Assembly: GCF_000234665.1 (NCBI RefSeq)
Contig: NC_018336.1
Span: forward strand, 537,069 to 601,068
Reading direction: 5' to 3'
Source: Leishmania mexicana MHOM/GT/2001/U1103
Taxonomy: Eukaryota; Euglenozoa; Kinetoplastea; Trypanosomatida; Trypanosomatidae
DNA length: 64,000 nt
Below are positions 46,187 to 59,400 of the stretch, in pieces (within the stretch, counting starts at the first letter, position 1; each line of letters starts with the position of its first letter). Made by a program: the position numbers and the translations under genes. Below the pieces are notes generated by a model. The model did not search any database. It was not told the DNA's origin and saw only the letters and a list, made by a program, of their open reading frames with translations.

Positions 46187-47335
46187 ATGCGGGAGCCTGG
46201 GCGCGTGCAAGTGCGGAAGCCCAGCTATGGCTGGAACTTCTTCAATGACAGCACGCGAAACAAAAATCGTCAATCTTAACAAAATGGCAAGTATTCACCG
46301 CCTCGCTCCTCTCCTCGCTAGTGTCACCCTAGTCTAGCCTGGAGCTTGCGGGATGAAGGCGCCCTCGACCATCAGACACTGTTTGAGTATCCTGGCGTGG
46401 GCGGCTGAGTAGGTGGTCTGGGCTTGATAGTGGACGAGAGGTGTTGCTCACCAATGGAGTTTTTGCTCGCCCGACGCAAAATGGCGGGCTGCTTTCCACA
46501 GCCAGCCACGCATACGCAGACAGGTCCCCTTCACCGGAGCTGCCGATCATGCCCCTCTCTCCTCTCCCTGGCGTATCTCCGCCCCCCCCCCACACACACC
46601 TCCCTCCTTCCAGCCGCCGGAGAAGCGGCAGTCCAAAAGGGGACGAGAAACGCTGGCAAGAATCAAAAACATTTCTTTAACCCCTCTCGACCAGCGCATG
46701 TCGAGATGATGCGCCCGAGCGATTCTCCAGTTGGCGCCAGCAACAACAGTTAGCCTGCCAACAGCTTCAGTCGTCCAGCCGCGCGACCGGCAGTCTCCTA
46801 TATGCCACCGTACCGTGCCGATGCTTACGGCTTCGTAAAGGAGAAGCTATCCATGGTCTCGCACGTCAGCGCGCTCGCGTCCCCGGACCCGATGCGTCGC
46901 TCCATCTCAGCTGCCCCCTTCCTCCCCTCCACCCTCATGCACATGGTCGGGGACGCAGTGACAGCAGTACGCCGCCCTGAGCGCGCCATCACCCATCACA
47001 GCGACTGCTCTGGCACCACCATCGAAGCCCTTCGCGGTGCCACCGCCACAGCTCTAACTTCATCTGAGAGCGGTTCAACGACCCCTTTTGCATCTGGTAG
47101 AATACCGGCACCTGGACAGCAGCAGCCGGGAGACCGCGATAAAGATAGGGGCAACCTAAAGCATCCGTAGTGAATCCGGTCGCTCGGCAGCGGTCAGCTG
47201 CCCTCTGGGTGGGAGTGGCGCATGTATCACAACACTACTTTCTACCTTGGCCACATCTCTCGAGGGGCGCACGAGCGAGATCCGTGGGTGGTGTGGTGGG
47301 AACATGCCGGCAAAAGCGGCCTAGGAAGTGTGTAG
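46187..47335 (+). pseudogene. Decayed protein-coding gene with WW-domain-like fragments
   Basis: One reading frame (that of the ATG at 46187) gives coding-like segments broken by stops. Residues from 46187 include GWNFFNDSTRNKNR, which resembles the second half of a WW domain, and stop at 46277-46279. After two further stops, the frame is open at 46424-46753 and again at 46802-47170 (122 codons from MPPYRADAYGFVKEKLSM), separated only by a TAG at 46751-46753. After the TAG at 47168-47170 and a TGA beside it, the same frame reads LPSGWEWRMYHNTTFYLGH, again WW-like, and ends at 47333-47335. Third positions in parts of this are GC-rich, as in real genes. The simplest reading is a pseudogene; a functional short gene at 46802-47170 is the alternative. 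Function unknown; WW modules bind Pro-rich peptides. Confidence 0.5.
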
Positions 47336-50260
47336 CGAGGTAAAGGGGGAAGAGACTCATGAAGCACGGATCGGCGGTGAGGCACACGAAGGAGGGATGC
47401 AAAGAAGAAGAACGCATCGTGGAGGTGACTAGTCTGCGTGTGTGCCCTGCGTCAGGTTTTCAGTTGGCTGCATGTGTGGTCGGTATGCACTAGAAAAAAT
47501 TGGTGCTCCCGGCTCGTGTGCGCGCACGCGGCACCAGTCGCGCTGTTCAGCATGAGACCCTTGGAGTCGATGTTTTCTCATCATCATCAGGGTGCATTTG
47601 TGTGTGTGTGCAAGCACTGCTGCCCACAGATGTTGAAGTCGTTGTATGTGCAGGGGAGCATGTTGAAGCGGGGGGGGGGTGTCATCCTCCTGATGACGTT
47701 GATGTGTGTGTGTGTTGATTGAGGGGAAGGTTGACGGCCGACATGGAAAGGGGGATACTGCAGCGGGCTCCACCCCCCCCCTGCTCACCCATCCTTCCCT
47801 TGCACATACCGCTCTTCGCTCCTCGCACGGGTGACAGAGAGCAACAAAGAAAACACTCACATGGTTTTTCCATGTCCACCATGTGCCCCTCGAGAGATGC
47901 CGAGCAGCATAACAAGACAGGAAACAAACGACGAGGCGCGGCATTTCTGAGTGGTTCCTTTTTCCCCGCCATGACGCGCGTGTGGACATGAAAAAGGAAA
48001 GAAGTGTCAGCTGTGCGTGTATGTTTTTGGCCGACTTCTCTGGTCTCCATGAATCACGCCTGCAGTGCAACGTCATCGGCCTATAAGCAGTCCCTTCTAT
48101 GCATCCCTCTCTCAATCCCCACCGCCTACTTCTGCGCCTTTCGTTGCCTCTCGGTCGATACCACATTGCACGCACCTTTCTCGCACATGCACACACGCCT
48201 CACGCACCCCTCCACTCATACTCTCATCAAATACCCCACCCCCTCCTCCTCCTCAGGTCTGTCTGACTACAACGAAACGCACACGTGCACATACAACAAA
48301 AAAAAGGTAAGAAGGGATGCTTTTTGTACGTGTTTGTGTAGCTACGTAGTGCATTTCACCTACCCACACCACCCCACCCTTCACGTGTGCGCTGTCCTGT
48401 TGTGTGTGTGTGTGTGTGAGTGTGTGTGGGTGTGAGAGAGATTATTTTGTGGGGGCACTTGTTTTGTCCTCTGTCCTGTTCGTCTTCCTGTCACTGAGAG
48501 CGGTGTTGATGTGGTCTGTGTGTGCCACTGCCAACGTTCTCGTGTGTGTGTGGCCAGCATTTGAGAAAGGAAAAAAGCGAGATACATTAACTTGGTGCAC
48601 GTGCCTGCGCATCACTGCCTGTGTGTAGCTCCTCCGCTTCTCCTCTTCTTGGACTGCTCGGTGGCGTTTCTCCTTCGTTTCAACCCTTCCGCTCTCCCCC
48701 GTCCCCCTCCGCGCTTCACGCGCGCTCTCTATCTTTTGTTTTGGCTGTGTTTTTTTTTTCGAAATTGTAAAGGCACTTTGGTCGTCTTCGTGAGGCTGTT
48801 CTCTCACACACCGCGTTTGTGTCTCGTGTGTGGTGTACGTGCGCTGAGTGGGACCCTCCCCTCTTTCCTTCTTGATCTCTCGCTTTTAACCTTCTCTTCT
48901 TGTTTTTTTTTGGTACGGTGCCCCTCCCTCCCCCCTTCCTTCCAGCCTCGCGCAGGCACACACACACACATACGGCGTCTGCTGCCTTGTCTTTGTCCCG
49001 CTTTCTTCCACTCTCGCTCTTTCCCTTCTTTAGCTTCGCCTGGCCTCATCCGTTGCTTCTTTGCATTTTGCTCTCTCCCTCTTTCGTTTCCCGTTGTGTT
49101 TCTCTCCCCTCCCCCTCCCCCTTCCCCTCCTTCTTCGTCTCCTCCACACAAGCGCCCACGCCTGTCATCATTCAGCGTTGGCTCGCCCTTCTTCGACGTA
49201 GACCTTCCCACACGTACCGCTCCGCGGCCACCGCTTCCATCATAGCAGAGGCTGTCCTCGGGTAGGCTCGGAACCAAGTCCGCCTACTTTTCTGTTTCTT
49301 TCTCCTTGTACCCGTTTGTTTCTCCGTCTTCGCACGCTCCCTTTTCGTTTTTGTTGTTTGTTTGTTTCGTTGGCTTCTTTGTTCGTGTTGTGCACTGCTC
49401 CGGCCGTACTGCCCCCCTCCCTCCCACCCCGTCGCGATAGTGCACTAGGGGGGAAACTGTGTGTGTGTGTGTGTGTGTGTTGTTTGTGTTGTTTGTGTTG
49501 TTTGGTTTATTTTCATTCGTTGTTTCCTCTTTTTCCCAATAGTGTTGTCCTTGTCAGGCCACGCGTTTCTCTATCTGGCGCGGTGATACGCCCTTCTGCG
49601 CGCGTTCGTGTTACACGTTGGCCGCCATTTTTTTTTGTTTGTTTGTCTTTTGTGTTGTGTGGATTCTTTTTTTTCTTGTCTCCCACGGCCGGCGACTCCC
49701 TTCTCTGCACCCACTCCGCCTCTGCGTTGTTCTTCTTGGGCGTCCGTACAGTGCCCACTAGCCATTCGCCTCTTTCTTGCTTTCCCTCTCCACTTGTGGC
49801 ACATCAAAGAGGAAGACGAAACCAAATCGGCGGCAGAAAAGAGCGAGCGCCAGTCCAGAGGTCTGCGGCACATCGAGGAGCACAAAGAACAAATTTCACC
49901 CAGCCCCTGTATCTCTGTTTTACTTGTGAAACTGTATTTTCGACCCATTCACGCCCTTCACAGGAGACCATCTAGCCCCTACGCCTGGCTCTCTCCTCTT
50001 GGCTCTCTCTCGAGATCGGTCTCTCTCTGCTTGTTGTTGACAGGGACCAGTCACGCCCTGCGGTACCTACCAAACACCTGCGTGCGACGCTTCGTTCTTA
50101 TTTTGCTTTTCTTTTGTTCACTACATTTTTTTTTTCTCCGAGTGCGAGTGGGTGTGCGCCCTCTTCCCTTTTTCGCATCGCCGCCTATACAGAAGCTCGA
50201 TCTCCCTCGTGAAGGGCCGTTCGCAGAGAGGGCTCGGGGTTTTGGTGTGGCGGCGCCTCA
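47336..50260 (+). other. Spacer between the decayed gene and the giant CHAT gene
   Basis: The first 700 bases (to about 48060) are mixed-complexity DNA in which open frames exist on both strands (for example 255 codons on the minus strand at 47429-48196) without a recognised domain. It may be more of the decayed gene. From 48060 onward it is CT-rich spacer with GT tracts near 48400-48428 and 49459-49480. Confidence 0.55.
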
Positions 50261-50308
50261 TCTGCTTCCCTCGCTTTTTTCCCTCCCACGTCTGCACGCT
50301 ATCGTCAG
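50261..50308 (+). promoter_or_regulatory. Polypyrimidine tract and splice-acceptor candidate of the giant gene
   Basis: CTGCTTCCCTCGCTTTTTTC and more CT-rich bases (50261-50288) precede the AG at 50307-50308, giving a 5' UTR of about 130 bases. A second AG at 50429-50430, just before the ATG, follows only a short tract. Confidence 0.45.
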
Positions 50309-50437
50309 CGACGCCACGCGCGACAGAGCTGCGCCATCACGGACTGATCATCACCTGGCCTGCAGGACCAACACTCAAATAGCAACAAACAAAAAAGAAG
50401 GAAGCAACTGTTTTCGTTCTCGCAACGCAGTACCGCC

Positions 50438-53400
50438 ATGTTGAGCTTCAAGAGTATCGCCGGGTTCCTGAAGAAGGTGGGCGGTACGCGCGAGGATCAC
50501 AGCAAAGAGGGCCATCAGAGAGGTGGCGCTGATGGAAGCCATGCTGGGGCAGGCAGCAGCGGCAGCGCATCCGCTTTTCCAGCTGGTTCACCAGCGACCG
50601 GTGGCGCAGGTGATAGTGCACATCACCGCTCATACATAGGAAACAGTCGCACTGCCTCCACAGGCAGCGCAGGTGCGGTGGTAGGGTCGCACCACGGGGA
50701 CGCGGCTTACGATTCGCACTTGAGCGACTTCCCCACATCAGGGATGCCGTCTACCTTTGGTGACAACGTGATGTTCGCGTCCTCGCACATTCTTAGAGGG
50801 CTCCCACCAAACACAAGCATGCAAGACGTGTTGCTGCATATTCGATGTGTCGTGCAGGAGCGCAGCGAGCAGCTGCAGCAAGAGGAGCGGGAGGAGCAAG
50901 AGCGCTCATCAACCTTATGGCAGCGCGGCTTCAGTGATGGCAGCATTGCTGCTGGTGAGAACGCCACCGCAGCAGGGGCACAGAGGCGAAGGAGCGCTTC
51001 GTTTACATCCGTAGCCGCCACCAATGGCGCCGAGGCGCGTGCAGCCCCGTGTGAGAGCGCCGGCCCTGCCGCTTCTCTGAAGGGAAAAGCAGAGAAAGGG
51101 GTCGCGAGAGTGGCGCGGGAGCACGTGCAGAAGCTTCAAAAGATGCGAGCCGAGATGATCGATGCACTGGATTTGTGCCTGCAGGAAGTTCCGGAGGACC
51201 CGCGCACCTGGGGCAGTAGCAGTGCCAGTGTTTCCGAGGACGAGCGTGCGCGGAACGGCAGGGCTGGCGCAGATGCGCACAAGCACCAGGAGCGCTCCGG
51301 TGGCACACCGGACGCCGCGGCAGACAACAACGGCGACGCATTGCTCGAGGGCATGAGGACAGAGTCGGAGCTCGTCGTATCACAACAGGAGTCCTCCACT
51401 GCCGCTACCGTAGTGGGCGCGGCTGAGCCGTCGGCCGTGATAGCGCAGGAGCCTTTGGCCCCTGCTGACTTTGGCCACTACGAGTGGCGGCGGCTTCTCA
51501 TGGATATCATCAATGCTCTGGTGCGCATTGACCGAGCTCTCCTTCACGATGCACGTCTCCGCGCACTCGAACGGCTCATCCCTAGCACCACAGGCTCGCA
51601 CGGCAACGCTGGGCCGGAGTTCCGGTGGGAGAACCTCTCGCAAGCCCTCCTGACGCCTGCTGTCTTAGGGTCCCCCTTCAGCGCCGCAGATGCGGCGGCG
51701 ACTGGCTCACGTCGAAGTCAGCTTCCCCTCACACCCACCCGCGGTCCTCAGCGACACCCGCCGCACGGAGACTCGGCGTCGTTAAACTCGCCTCTTCCTA
51801 GTCGGAATGCAGACACTGCCGCGTTGGCAGGAATAGCAACCCCGCGCGAGAGGGCCGTCACACCAGTGTCCACCAACCCCGCTGCCAGAGCGGGCTCCAG
51901 CTCCTCACCCTTTGCCAAGGCCAAGCGAGTGTTGGCGGATAGCGGCGTCGTGTCGCCTGAGCCCCCAACGGACCTCGTCATCACGAAGGAAGACAAGAAG
52001 ATGCTGGAGGAACTCCTCACCATCGCATGCTCCCTTGCCAGCTGGGCGATCGTCAAGGCGATCTTGCGCCATCACCTGCACGTACTGGAGCAGCGACAGA
52101 GCCGAGGTAGCTTCACACCCTTGACCAAGGCAGGCACCACCGCCACGGCTAGCGTGCGTCTCAGTGGGGACATCCCTGCGTCGGCAACAAACATGGAAAC
52201 GTCAGGGGCTGGCAACGCGAACACCACCGGGCGACCGCCGCTTGCCCCTCCTGCCCCGCCTCCACCAGCGGCGATGAATGATGCTGCCTGCTCCAGCGAC
52301 GCTGCAGAAGGCGGAGCCGGTGCTGCAGAAACAGCAGCGACGGATGACGACCAAAGCAAGACCGCGAATCACATCAGTGCAATGGATGACGTGGATGCGA
52401 TACCATACATTGACTGGGCGGCTGTCGTGCAGGAGCTGGCGGAGTGGATCGGCGAGCAGCACTTTGTCGCGATTGCGGAGTGCATCCTCTGCGCGAGCTT
52501 CTTGCGCGATGATGGGCGCGAGATGGTGCTGTGCATGTTGCAGACCCCGAAGCCGCGGCGGCTGCTCACAAACATTCACCGGCACGCCGACAAGCTGCGC
52601 CGCGCTGACGTGGACTCGCTTCTTAGTTGCTCGTCGCCTCCGCGGGTGGTGACCGCAGCGACGGTGCCGGCAGGCAGCCCCACCGCTGCTACCACAGCCT
52701 TCTCTGGATCAGCCCCGGGAGCCACATCCAGTACACTGACGAGTAGTGGGTCGCCATCGGCGAGCAGCAGCATTGGCGCAGCAGCTGCAGCACCGCCCGC
52801 GGGCACCTCCGCGAACACCGCTCAGACGGCAGCCGCCATGGGAGCCACGTCTTTCCTCCCAGTTGCCAAGGTAGCCGCCGCGGGGCCCTCATTGACGCCT
52901 AACACAATTCGGGCGATGTTGGAGGATCCCACGCTGGTGATGGACGACCTCGTCGCGCGGCTAGAAATGGTATACCGCAAAGCTGTCGCAAATACATGGG
53001 CATCCTACCTAGAAGACGCAATTGAAGCGGATGTCCAGCAGCTCTCCATCGCTGCTGACAACGCCGTCGACGCAGCAGGCACTCCCGCTGCGGGCGACGC
53101 CGACACGTCCCCGGCCTCCACCCCAACGACCCACCTAATGGCGGCAGGCGATGAGGTGTTGAAGCAGAGCACTGGCAACGTGGCGTCACCGCCGGCGCTC
53201 CCGCTGCTGCAGAAGGTGCACATCACAGACACCAAGACCCTCTGTCGCCTAGCCACTGCCTTCTTCTTTGGCTCTGATGCGTGGTCAGAGAACAAGCGGG
53301 AGCGCCGCTTTGCGCTACTCTTTCGCAGCATGCGTGGGAGGATGGAGCGGTACAGCGAGTCCGCCGCGACGCGGCGGCACTTGCGTCGCGGCACAATCTG

Positions 53401-56400
53401 TGCCGCCTCCATGACGCACACGGTTGCATCTGTTGCCGCGGCAAGCTCTCTCGATTCTCACCCCCTCGTGGAGCTCGCCATGGCTGGAGCTGCCGCGGCA
53501 ACAACCGCGCCCAGCAGCAGAGGCGCCTCACAGTCGCAGAGCCTTACAATCCCACCTCAGATGAGCGCATCCGCCGCCCCAGTTTCCAGTGCTTCGGCGG
53601 GCCTGACACCGCCGAAGTTTAGTGTGGAGGACACGTCCGCAAGGCCGTCGCCGTCTGGAGGGTGCCCGTCCGCCGCGAGCAACGCTGCTGGCGTCAGCAC
53701 TCCTGCCTTGGCGAATCGTGGCGGGGCCCCGTCGAGCCAGTGGGTTGCACAGCAGCTTCTTTCATCGAATGCGAGCACTGCTGCCATCTCGGCCCACAGC
53801 ACCCCGCTTACCGCCTCGCTCCTTGTCAGCCGCGACGGGACCAACGATATAGAGGGGACGGTGTCGGGAGCAGGGGGGCCCATCAATGGATCTGGTCTTT
53901 TTACTGTGGGACACACGGATCGGACAACGACGTGGACACCATTTGCCTTCGCGATGACCTCCTCAGAGCCCATGACCCCGCCGCCGGAGCTGCACCACCA
54001 GAGCTCCAGCACCACAAACCAGAGGGGCGCCGAAGACGGACACCAGGAGACGGGCGAGGACAACGTCGGCAGACGCGCCATGGAGTCGAGTGCCTTGTCC
54101 ATCCCGACGGTCACCCTGCAGGAGCCTCCCACCCTTGCGCAACCCGCTACCTCCAAGGCCGGGGACAGCGCACTGGAGTCCTTGGTGCTGGAGCGAATTG
54201 TGAACATGTCGTGGTCAGCGGCGCTGCACAAGCGGGGCGAGCAGTGCTTGACTGCGAAGCCGCCGCGCCTAGAGGAAGCGGAGCAGGACGCGCTGGAAGA
54301 GCGCCTCGTTGCAAACGCCTTTGGTGAGTTCCGTGCACGCCAGCGCGCCATCGTCTCCCTCATTAACGCGCGTTTGGCCTCGGGCAAGTCGGTGGAGGCG
54401 CTGACGAACGCGCAGAAGCACTTCAAGTTCGAGAAGAAAGACTGGACAAGTCACAATCAAACAATCTTCTCCGCGATGCGATACCTGCAATCAATGGTGT
54501 TTCTCGTGCGGGCCCAAGCCGCGTGCCGTGTCTACGGCGCCGTCATTGAAACAGTCCAGTTTGTACTGCCCCAAGCCACCCTCTGCGAGCAGATGCTGCA
54601 GGTGCTGGCACCTCGACCACGAGGCGACTACATCCTCCGCTTTGGCGACTGCCGGTCAAAGCTGCTTCGGTCCTACGTGTATCTGCTGAAAGAAGGTTGG
54701 CTGGCGCACGCCGCCTTCAACGACTTGGCGAAGGCGGAGAAGTACTTTATGAAATGTGCGCAGGTGATGCAAATGCTGCGCCGCCGCATGCGGGAGACGG
54801 AGCTGTTTGCCGCCTACATGGAGCGCGGCGCGCAGTTGATGAAGCTGAAGGAGTACAAGCAGTCGGTGGAACTCTTTCGGTGTGCTGTGAACATCGCCAA
54901 GAAGTCGTTGCAGGCGGCCGATGCAGCAGCAGCAGCAGCAGCAGCAGCGAGCGCATGCGGCGACAGCAGCGTCTTCAGCCCAAACGCCTCTGTCGGCCCC
55001 GCTGGACCGTCCCCCGGTTCACCTATTACCAACATAGAGAACGCGGTGTCTGCTGCAGCCGCCGGACTTGCTGCGAAGGTGCCACCGGCGGTGTTGCAGC
55101 AACAGTTTCATCGCAACCTGCACCTACGCGCTGCCGGTTCCGGCAGCCTCACCACGGCCGAGGAGCACATCCCCGGTGTAACGGACGCCATTGAGGATGA
55201 CCTGGAGCTAGTCTGGCGCGTTGCCGAGAGCGAGCGCATGCTGGCGCTGTCCTACGTCACCCAAGCCGAGCATGAGGTGAACGTGCGAGAGCGCCGTGAG
55301 GAGCTTAGCAACGCCGTGAGCAGCGCATACAGCTCGCAGCGGTCGCTGCAGCGGTGGCAAAGGAAGGGTGGAACCCCGAAGCGGTTGCTGACTGCAGTGC
55401 CGTGCAGCCTCATCGTTATTTGCAAAGGGCTGCTGCTGCTGAACCAGCCGCGCAAGGCCGCCCTGCTGCTCGAGCCGCTTATCGAGAACAAACCGAACTC
55501 ACCACNNNNNNNNNNNNNNNNNNNNNNNNNNNNNNNNNNNNNNNNNNNNNNNNNNNNNNNNNNNNNNNNNNNNNNNNNNNNNNNNNNNNNNNNNNNNNNN
55601 NNNNNNNNNNNNNNNNNNNNNNNNNNNNNNNNNNNCATGCTGTACGCGCGGTGCCTGGCGGAATTCGATGGTGACCGGGCCCTCCGCGCCGTCACGCTGG
55701 TTGATCAGCTACTCCAGGAGAGTGACGCCTGGATCTGCACCATCCGCACCGAGCTCCGCCACGCACTGGAGAACGTGAGCGTCAAGGACAAAAAAGTGCC
55801 CGACTCGCTGAACTCGCCACGAACAGCCCCGAGCGTCGAGGTGCTGCGGCTCACCAGTGCTGTCTCTCCGCGTGGTGCTGTGGGGCACGGCCCGAACAGC
55901 GAGGATGGCGAGGACGGACAAAGCTACGGGCGACAGGGCTACGGCGCTGGCGCAGAGACCACCGCCTCCGCCTCCATTGCTGCCACGACGGTTGGCAAAT
56001 GTACGGCTCGCACGATTGAGGTGCCGACTCTGCAGATGCCGACCAGCCATTCCTCAACTGGGTCGCCGTCGCCGCTCGATGACGACCGCCACAGCCCGGG
56101 GTGGAACTCACCGGAAGAAGCACCACTGCGGCCGCGGCGTTCGACAACGGTAGGAACTGCAGGCACGGCTTCCACCACTGCCGTCGAATCCGCTTCCGTG
56201 CACGACGAACCGTCGCCGGGAGGTGGCGGTAGCGGTGGCGGCGCCGGTGGTGCCGCGATGGATGACGATGACCGAAGCCGCCGCAGCACCTCCATCCAGC
56301 TCAGTGCCACTGGTGGCAACCCCAGCGGGGCGGACTTATTCTCCTTAGTAAACAGTGTGAATGCAGGCATTTCCAGTAACACGGCGATGCCGACCGCACA

Positions 56401-59400
56401 CAGCAACCACAGTCCCATCTCCACCGCTCCACATTTGCCACAGCTGCCGGCGATTCGAGTACACACAGAGAGCTCGAGCGAGTGCATGACGGCACTTTTT
56501 TCCCTCCGTGAGGCCAAGTCGCACATCCGCAAAGCGCTTCGCGGCATCTTCATCGTCAGCGGTGACGCGTATTCCCTCATCAAGAACTGGGAGGAGGCGC
56601 TGAAGGTCTACTCGCATGCCCTCGTCATCACCATGAGTGAAGTCGAAGCCGCCAGCGCGGCCGCACAGTCGCGCCGCCGCGTCAGCCACAGCACCCCACA
56701 AGCTCACTTTTCGTCGCAACAGTCGTCGACGAGCCCGGTCGCCGCGGACGACGGCGCGTCCCTGTCCGCTCCCCACGACGCCTACGAGACTTTCGGCAAC
56801 AACGTCCGCGGTGACGTCAGTACCTCTCTGCAAGCCTGGGGCCCAGTTGTCCCCCTGGATGAGGAGTTCTTCCTGTGGGATGAGGAGGACGTGCTCATGT
56901 CCGACAACCTCATCAACCGCGAGCTTACGGCGTCGACGGCAGCGAGGGATCTTCGGGCAGTGGTGGCTGATGAGGAGCGCATGGATTCGCGCGCGTGCGA
57001 GAGCGTCGTGCTCAGTAAACTGGCGAACGTGTACCGTGCCCTCGAAAAGCCTGCCACGGCGATTCACTACCACACCCTGGTCATGGAATACGCCAACGAG
57101 TGCCACGACAAGTTGCTGGCCTACAACTCTATGCTGAGCCTTGCTCGGCTGTACACCGCAGCGAACATGAGCGACAAGGCACGTGACGCGTGGGCAAAGG
57201 TGAGTGAACTGGCAAAGGAGTACGAGGACAAGGAAGTCAGTCGGGAGACGATGCGCAACATCGTGGCAGCGCAGGAAGCCGCTGGCATGTATATGGACGT
57301 GGTGAAGACGGCGGAGGAGCTGGAAAAGCTGGCCACCGGCGAGGAGGGCGAAGACGCCGCCAGAGATAGCCGCTTTGCCCTCGAGGCGCTGGCAAACGCG
57401 AACCTGCAGCTGGGTCAGTTCGACGCTTGCATCGCCGCCCTCGACAGCCGTGAAAAGGTGCAGGAGAAGTCGGTGGAGTGGAGCGGCGCGCTGCTGAGCA
57501 TGCGCGCCAAGGCACGAATGGGCCTTAACAAGTCGGCGGAAGCGATCAAGGTGATGCAGAGCTGGGCCACCAAGGCACGCAATCTCGCCAACTGGGTGGA
57601 GCTCGGTAAGGCAAACTCGGCGCTCTCTGCAGCGTATGCCTCAGAGAATCACAACATGCAGGCGCGCTGCCACCACGAGGCCACGCTGAACGCCTTTGCC
57701 CTGGCCGAGACGCTCGACGAGGAGTGCCGCCACATTGCACTGGAGAGCGCGCGGTGGTTGGTACACTACGCGTACCTGAACGACACCACGGTGCAGATCG
57801 ACCCTGCGCTCACGTACACCGGTGGTGGTCTCACAAGCGACTCGGAGGCGAGCGGCTGTGATTTCCACTACGCAGACAGCGGCCTGTGCAACATCAGCGG
57901 CGACCTTGGGGTGATGCTCGCCAGGGAGGAAGAGCTGCGCCGCACATCCTCGATGCTTGGAGAAAACTGCAAGTTTGGCTTTAACGATGACGACGACGAC
58001 TTTGGTGGTGGTGGTGGTGGTGGTCTCCTATCGAATCAGAGCATGTTCGGCGTACGTCCCCCCGAGCCGTCGCTTGCCGATGCGCCCTCGCCGAAGGGCC
58101 ACAGCATGTCGGAGAAGGAGGAACAGCGTGACAATTACGCGGCAGCGCACGGGGAGGAGGACGACGGCGAGGGAGCAGCCGCAGCAACTGAAGATGACAC
58201 ACCGTCTATGGCGTCCTCCTTCGTCTCTTCATTCCTGGCGCCGAAGGATTCGGGCATGGCAACGCAGCCGCCCTCGCTGGCATCCAGCGTTAACATCTCG
58301 ATGCGAGGGTCCCTAACCCACCTGGACGCCGCGCTGGGCGGCGGCAACGATCACAGCGAAGGCAGCAGCAGCGCAGGGCAGTCGGACGGTGGCGACAACG
58401 AAGCTGGCGAAGACGTGGAAGATGAAGCGCCCCGCTCTATGGATGTGGAACACGTTGCAGAACACCAACAAGACCCTAAGCTGCCGATAAGCGTCGAGGG
58501 CGAGGAGGCCGGTGACTTGGTGAATCTAAAGAAGTCCGCACCGAAGCCGAGCGCAGCGACACCGACGCCAACCGTCATCACTGCGGCAGCCAAGCCTACC
58601 GTGAACACCGCGACAGTGGCCGGTAGCGGCTCAACGGTCGGCAAGTCCGCCTCCAGCACCTACGTGCCGCCGCCAACGAGTCTCGCCAATGTATCCATCT
58701 GCAGCCGCCCGGCAGCAGCCGCAGCAGGCACCGATGTCTTGGAGCTGCCGGTCGACGCCAGCCACTCCGCATCCGAGCACGCGACACTCTCAGGCCCCAG
58801 CACCACCAGCTCCCCTTTGATGAGCAGCTCCCCACGCGGAGCAGCCTTTCAAGGTGGACCAGCAGCAACCGCCAGCGGCGGGGACGATGACGGCGCTCAC
58901 GAGCGCAAGCCCTCGACGGTGCGCACGACGTACTTTCGAGGCGCCATTGAGATGATTGAGACGGCAGCTCAGCTGCTTCTCGTCCCTCGCAGCGTGCGCC
59001 ACATTGTCATTCCGTATAGTCCAGCCGAAGCCGTTGACTTTGCCCTGATCGCCCATCCGCAGTCCCTCTTCGTCTTCTACTTTGCCGAGTACACGACCGC
59101 GTACGGGGCCCAGTGTGACGTGGTTGTTCGTCCTCCGCACGCCGCCGGCTTCATGAAGTTGCGTGCGCAGATATCCCTCCAGGAGTACCACAACAAAGAC
59201 GCGATGAGCGCACTGCTGGCGTCAACTTCTGCCGAGTTTTCGATAACAGGGGAGCACGGCAATGCTGCAGAGACTTCTGGTGCCGCCTCGTCATCCACAC
59301 ACCCCTTCGGGACGGCTATGGCGCGCGCCGCAACGGGGAGCGTGGCTGCGAGTCCACCCCTCACCCACTCAACCCCAGAAGTGTTGCGCGCTGCCTTGGA

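Noticed and set aside
47429..48196. 255-codon minus-strand frame
   Set aside because: No domain, opposite to all real genes of the window, and it ends in low-complexity sequence. Left as unassigned spacer.
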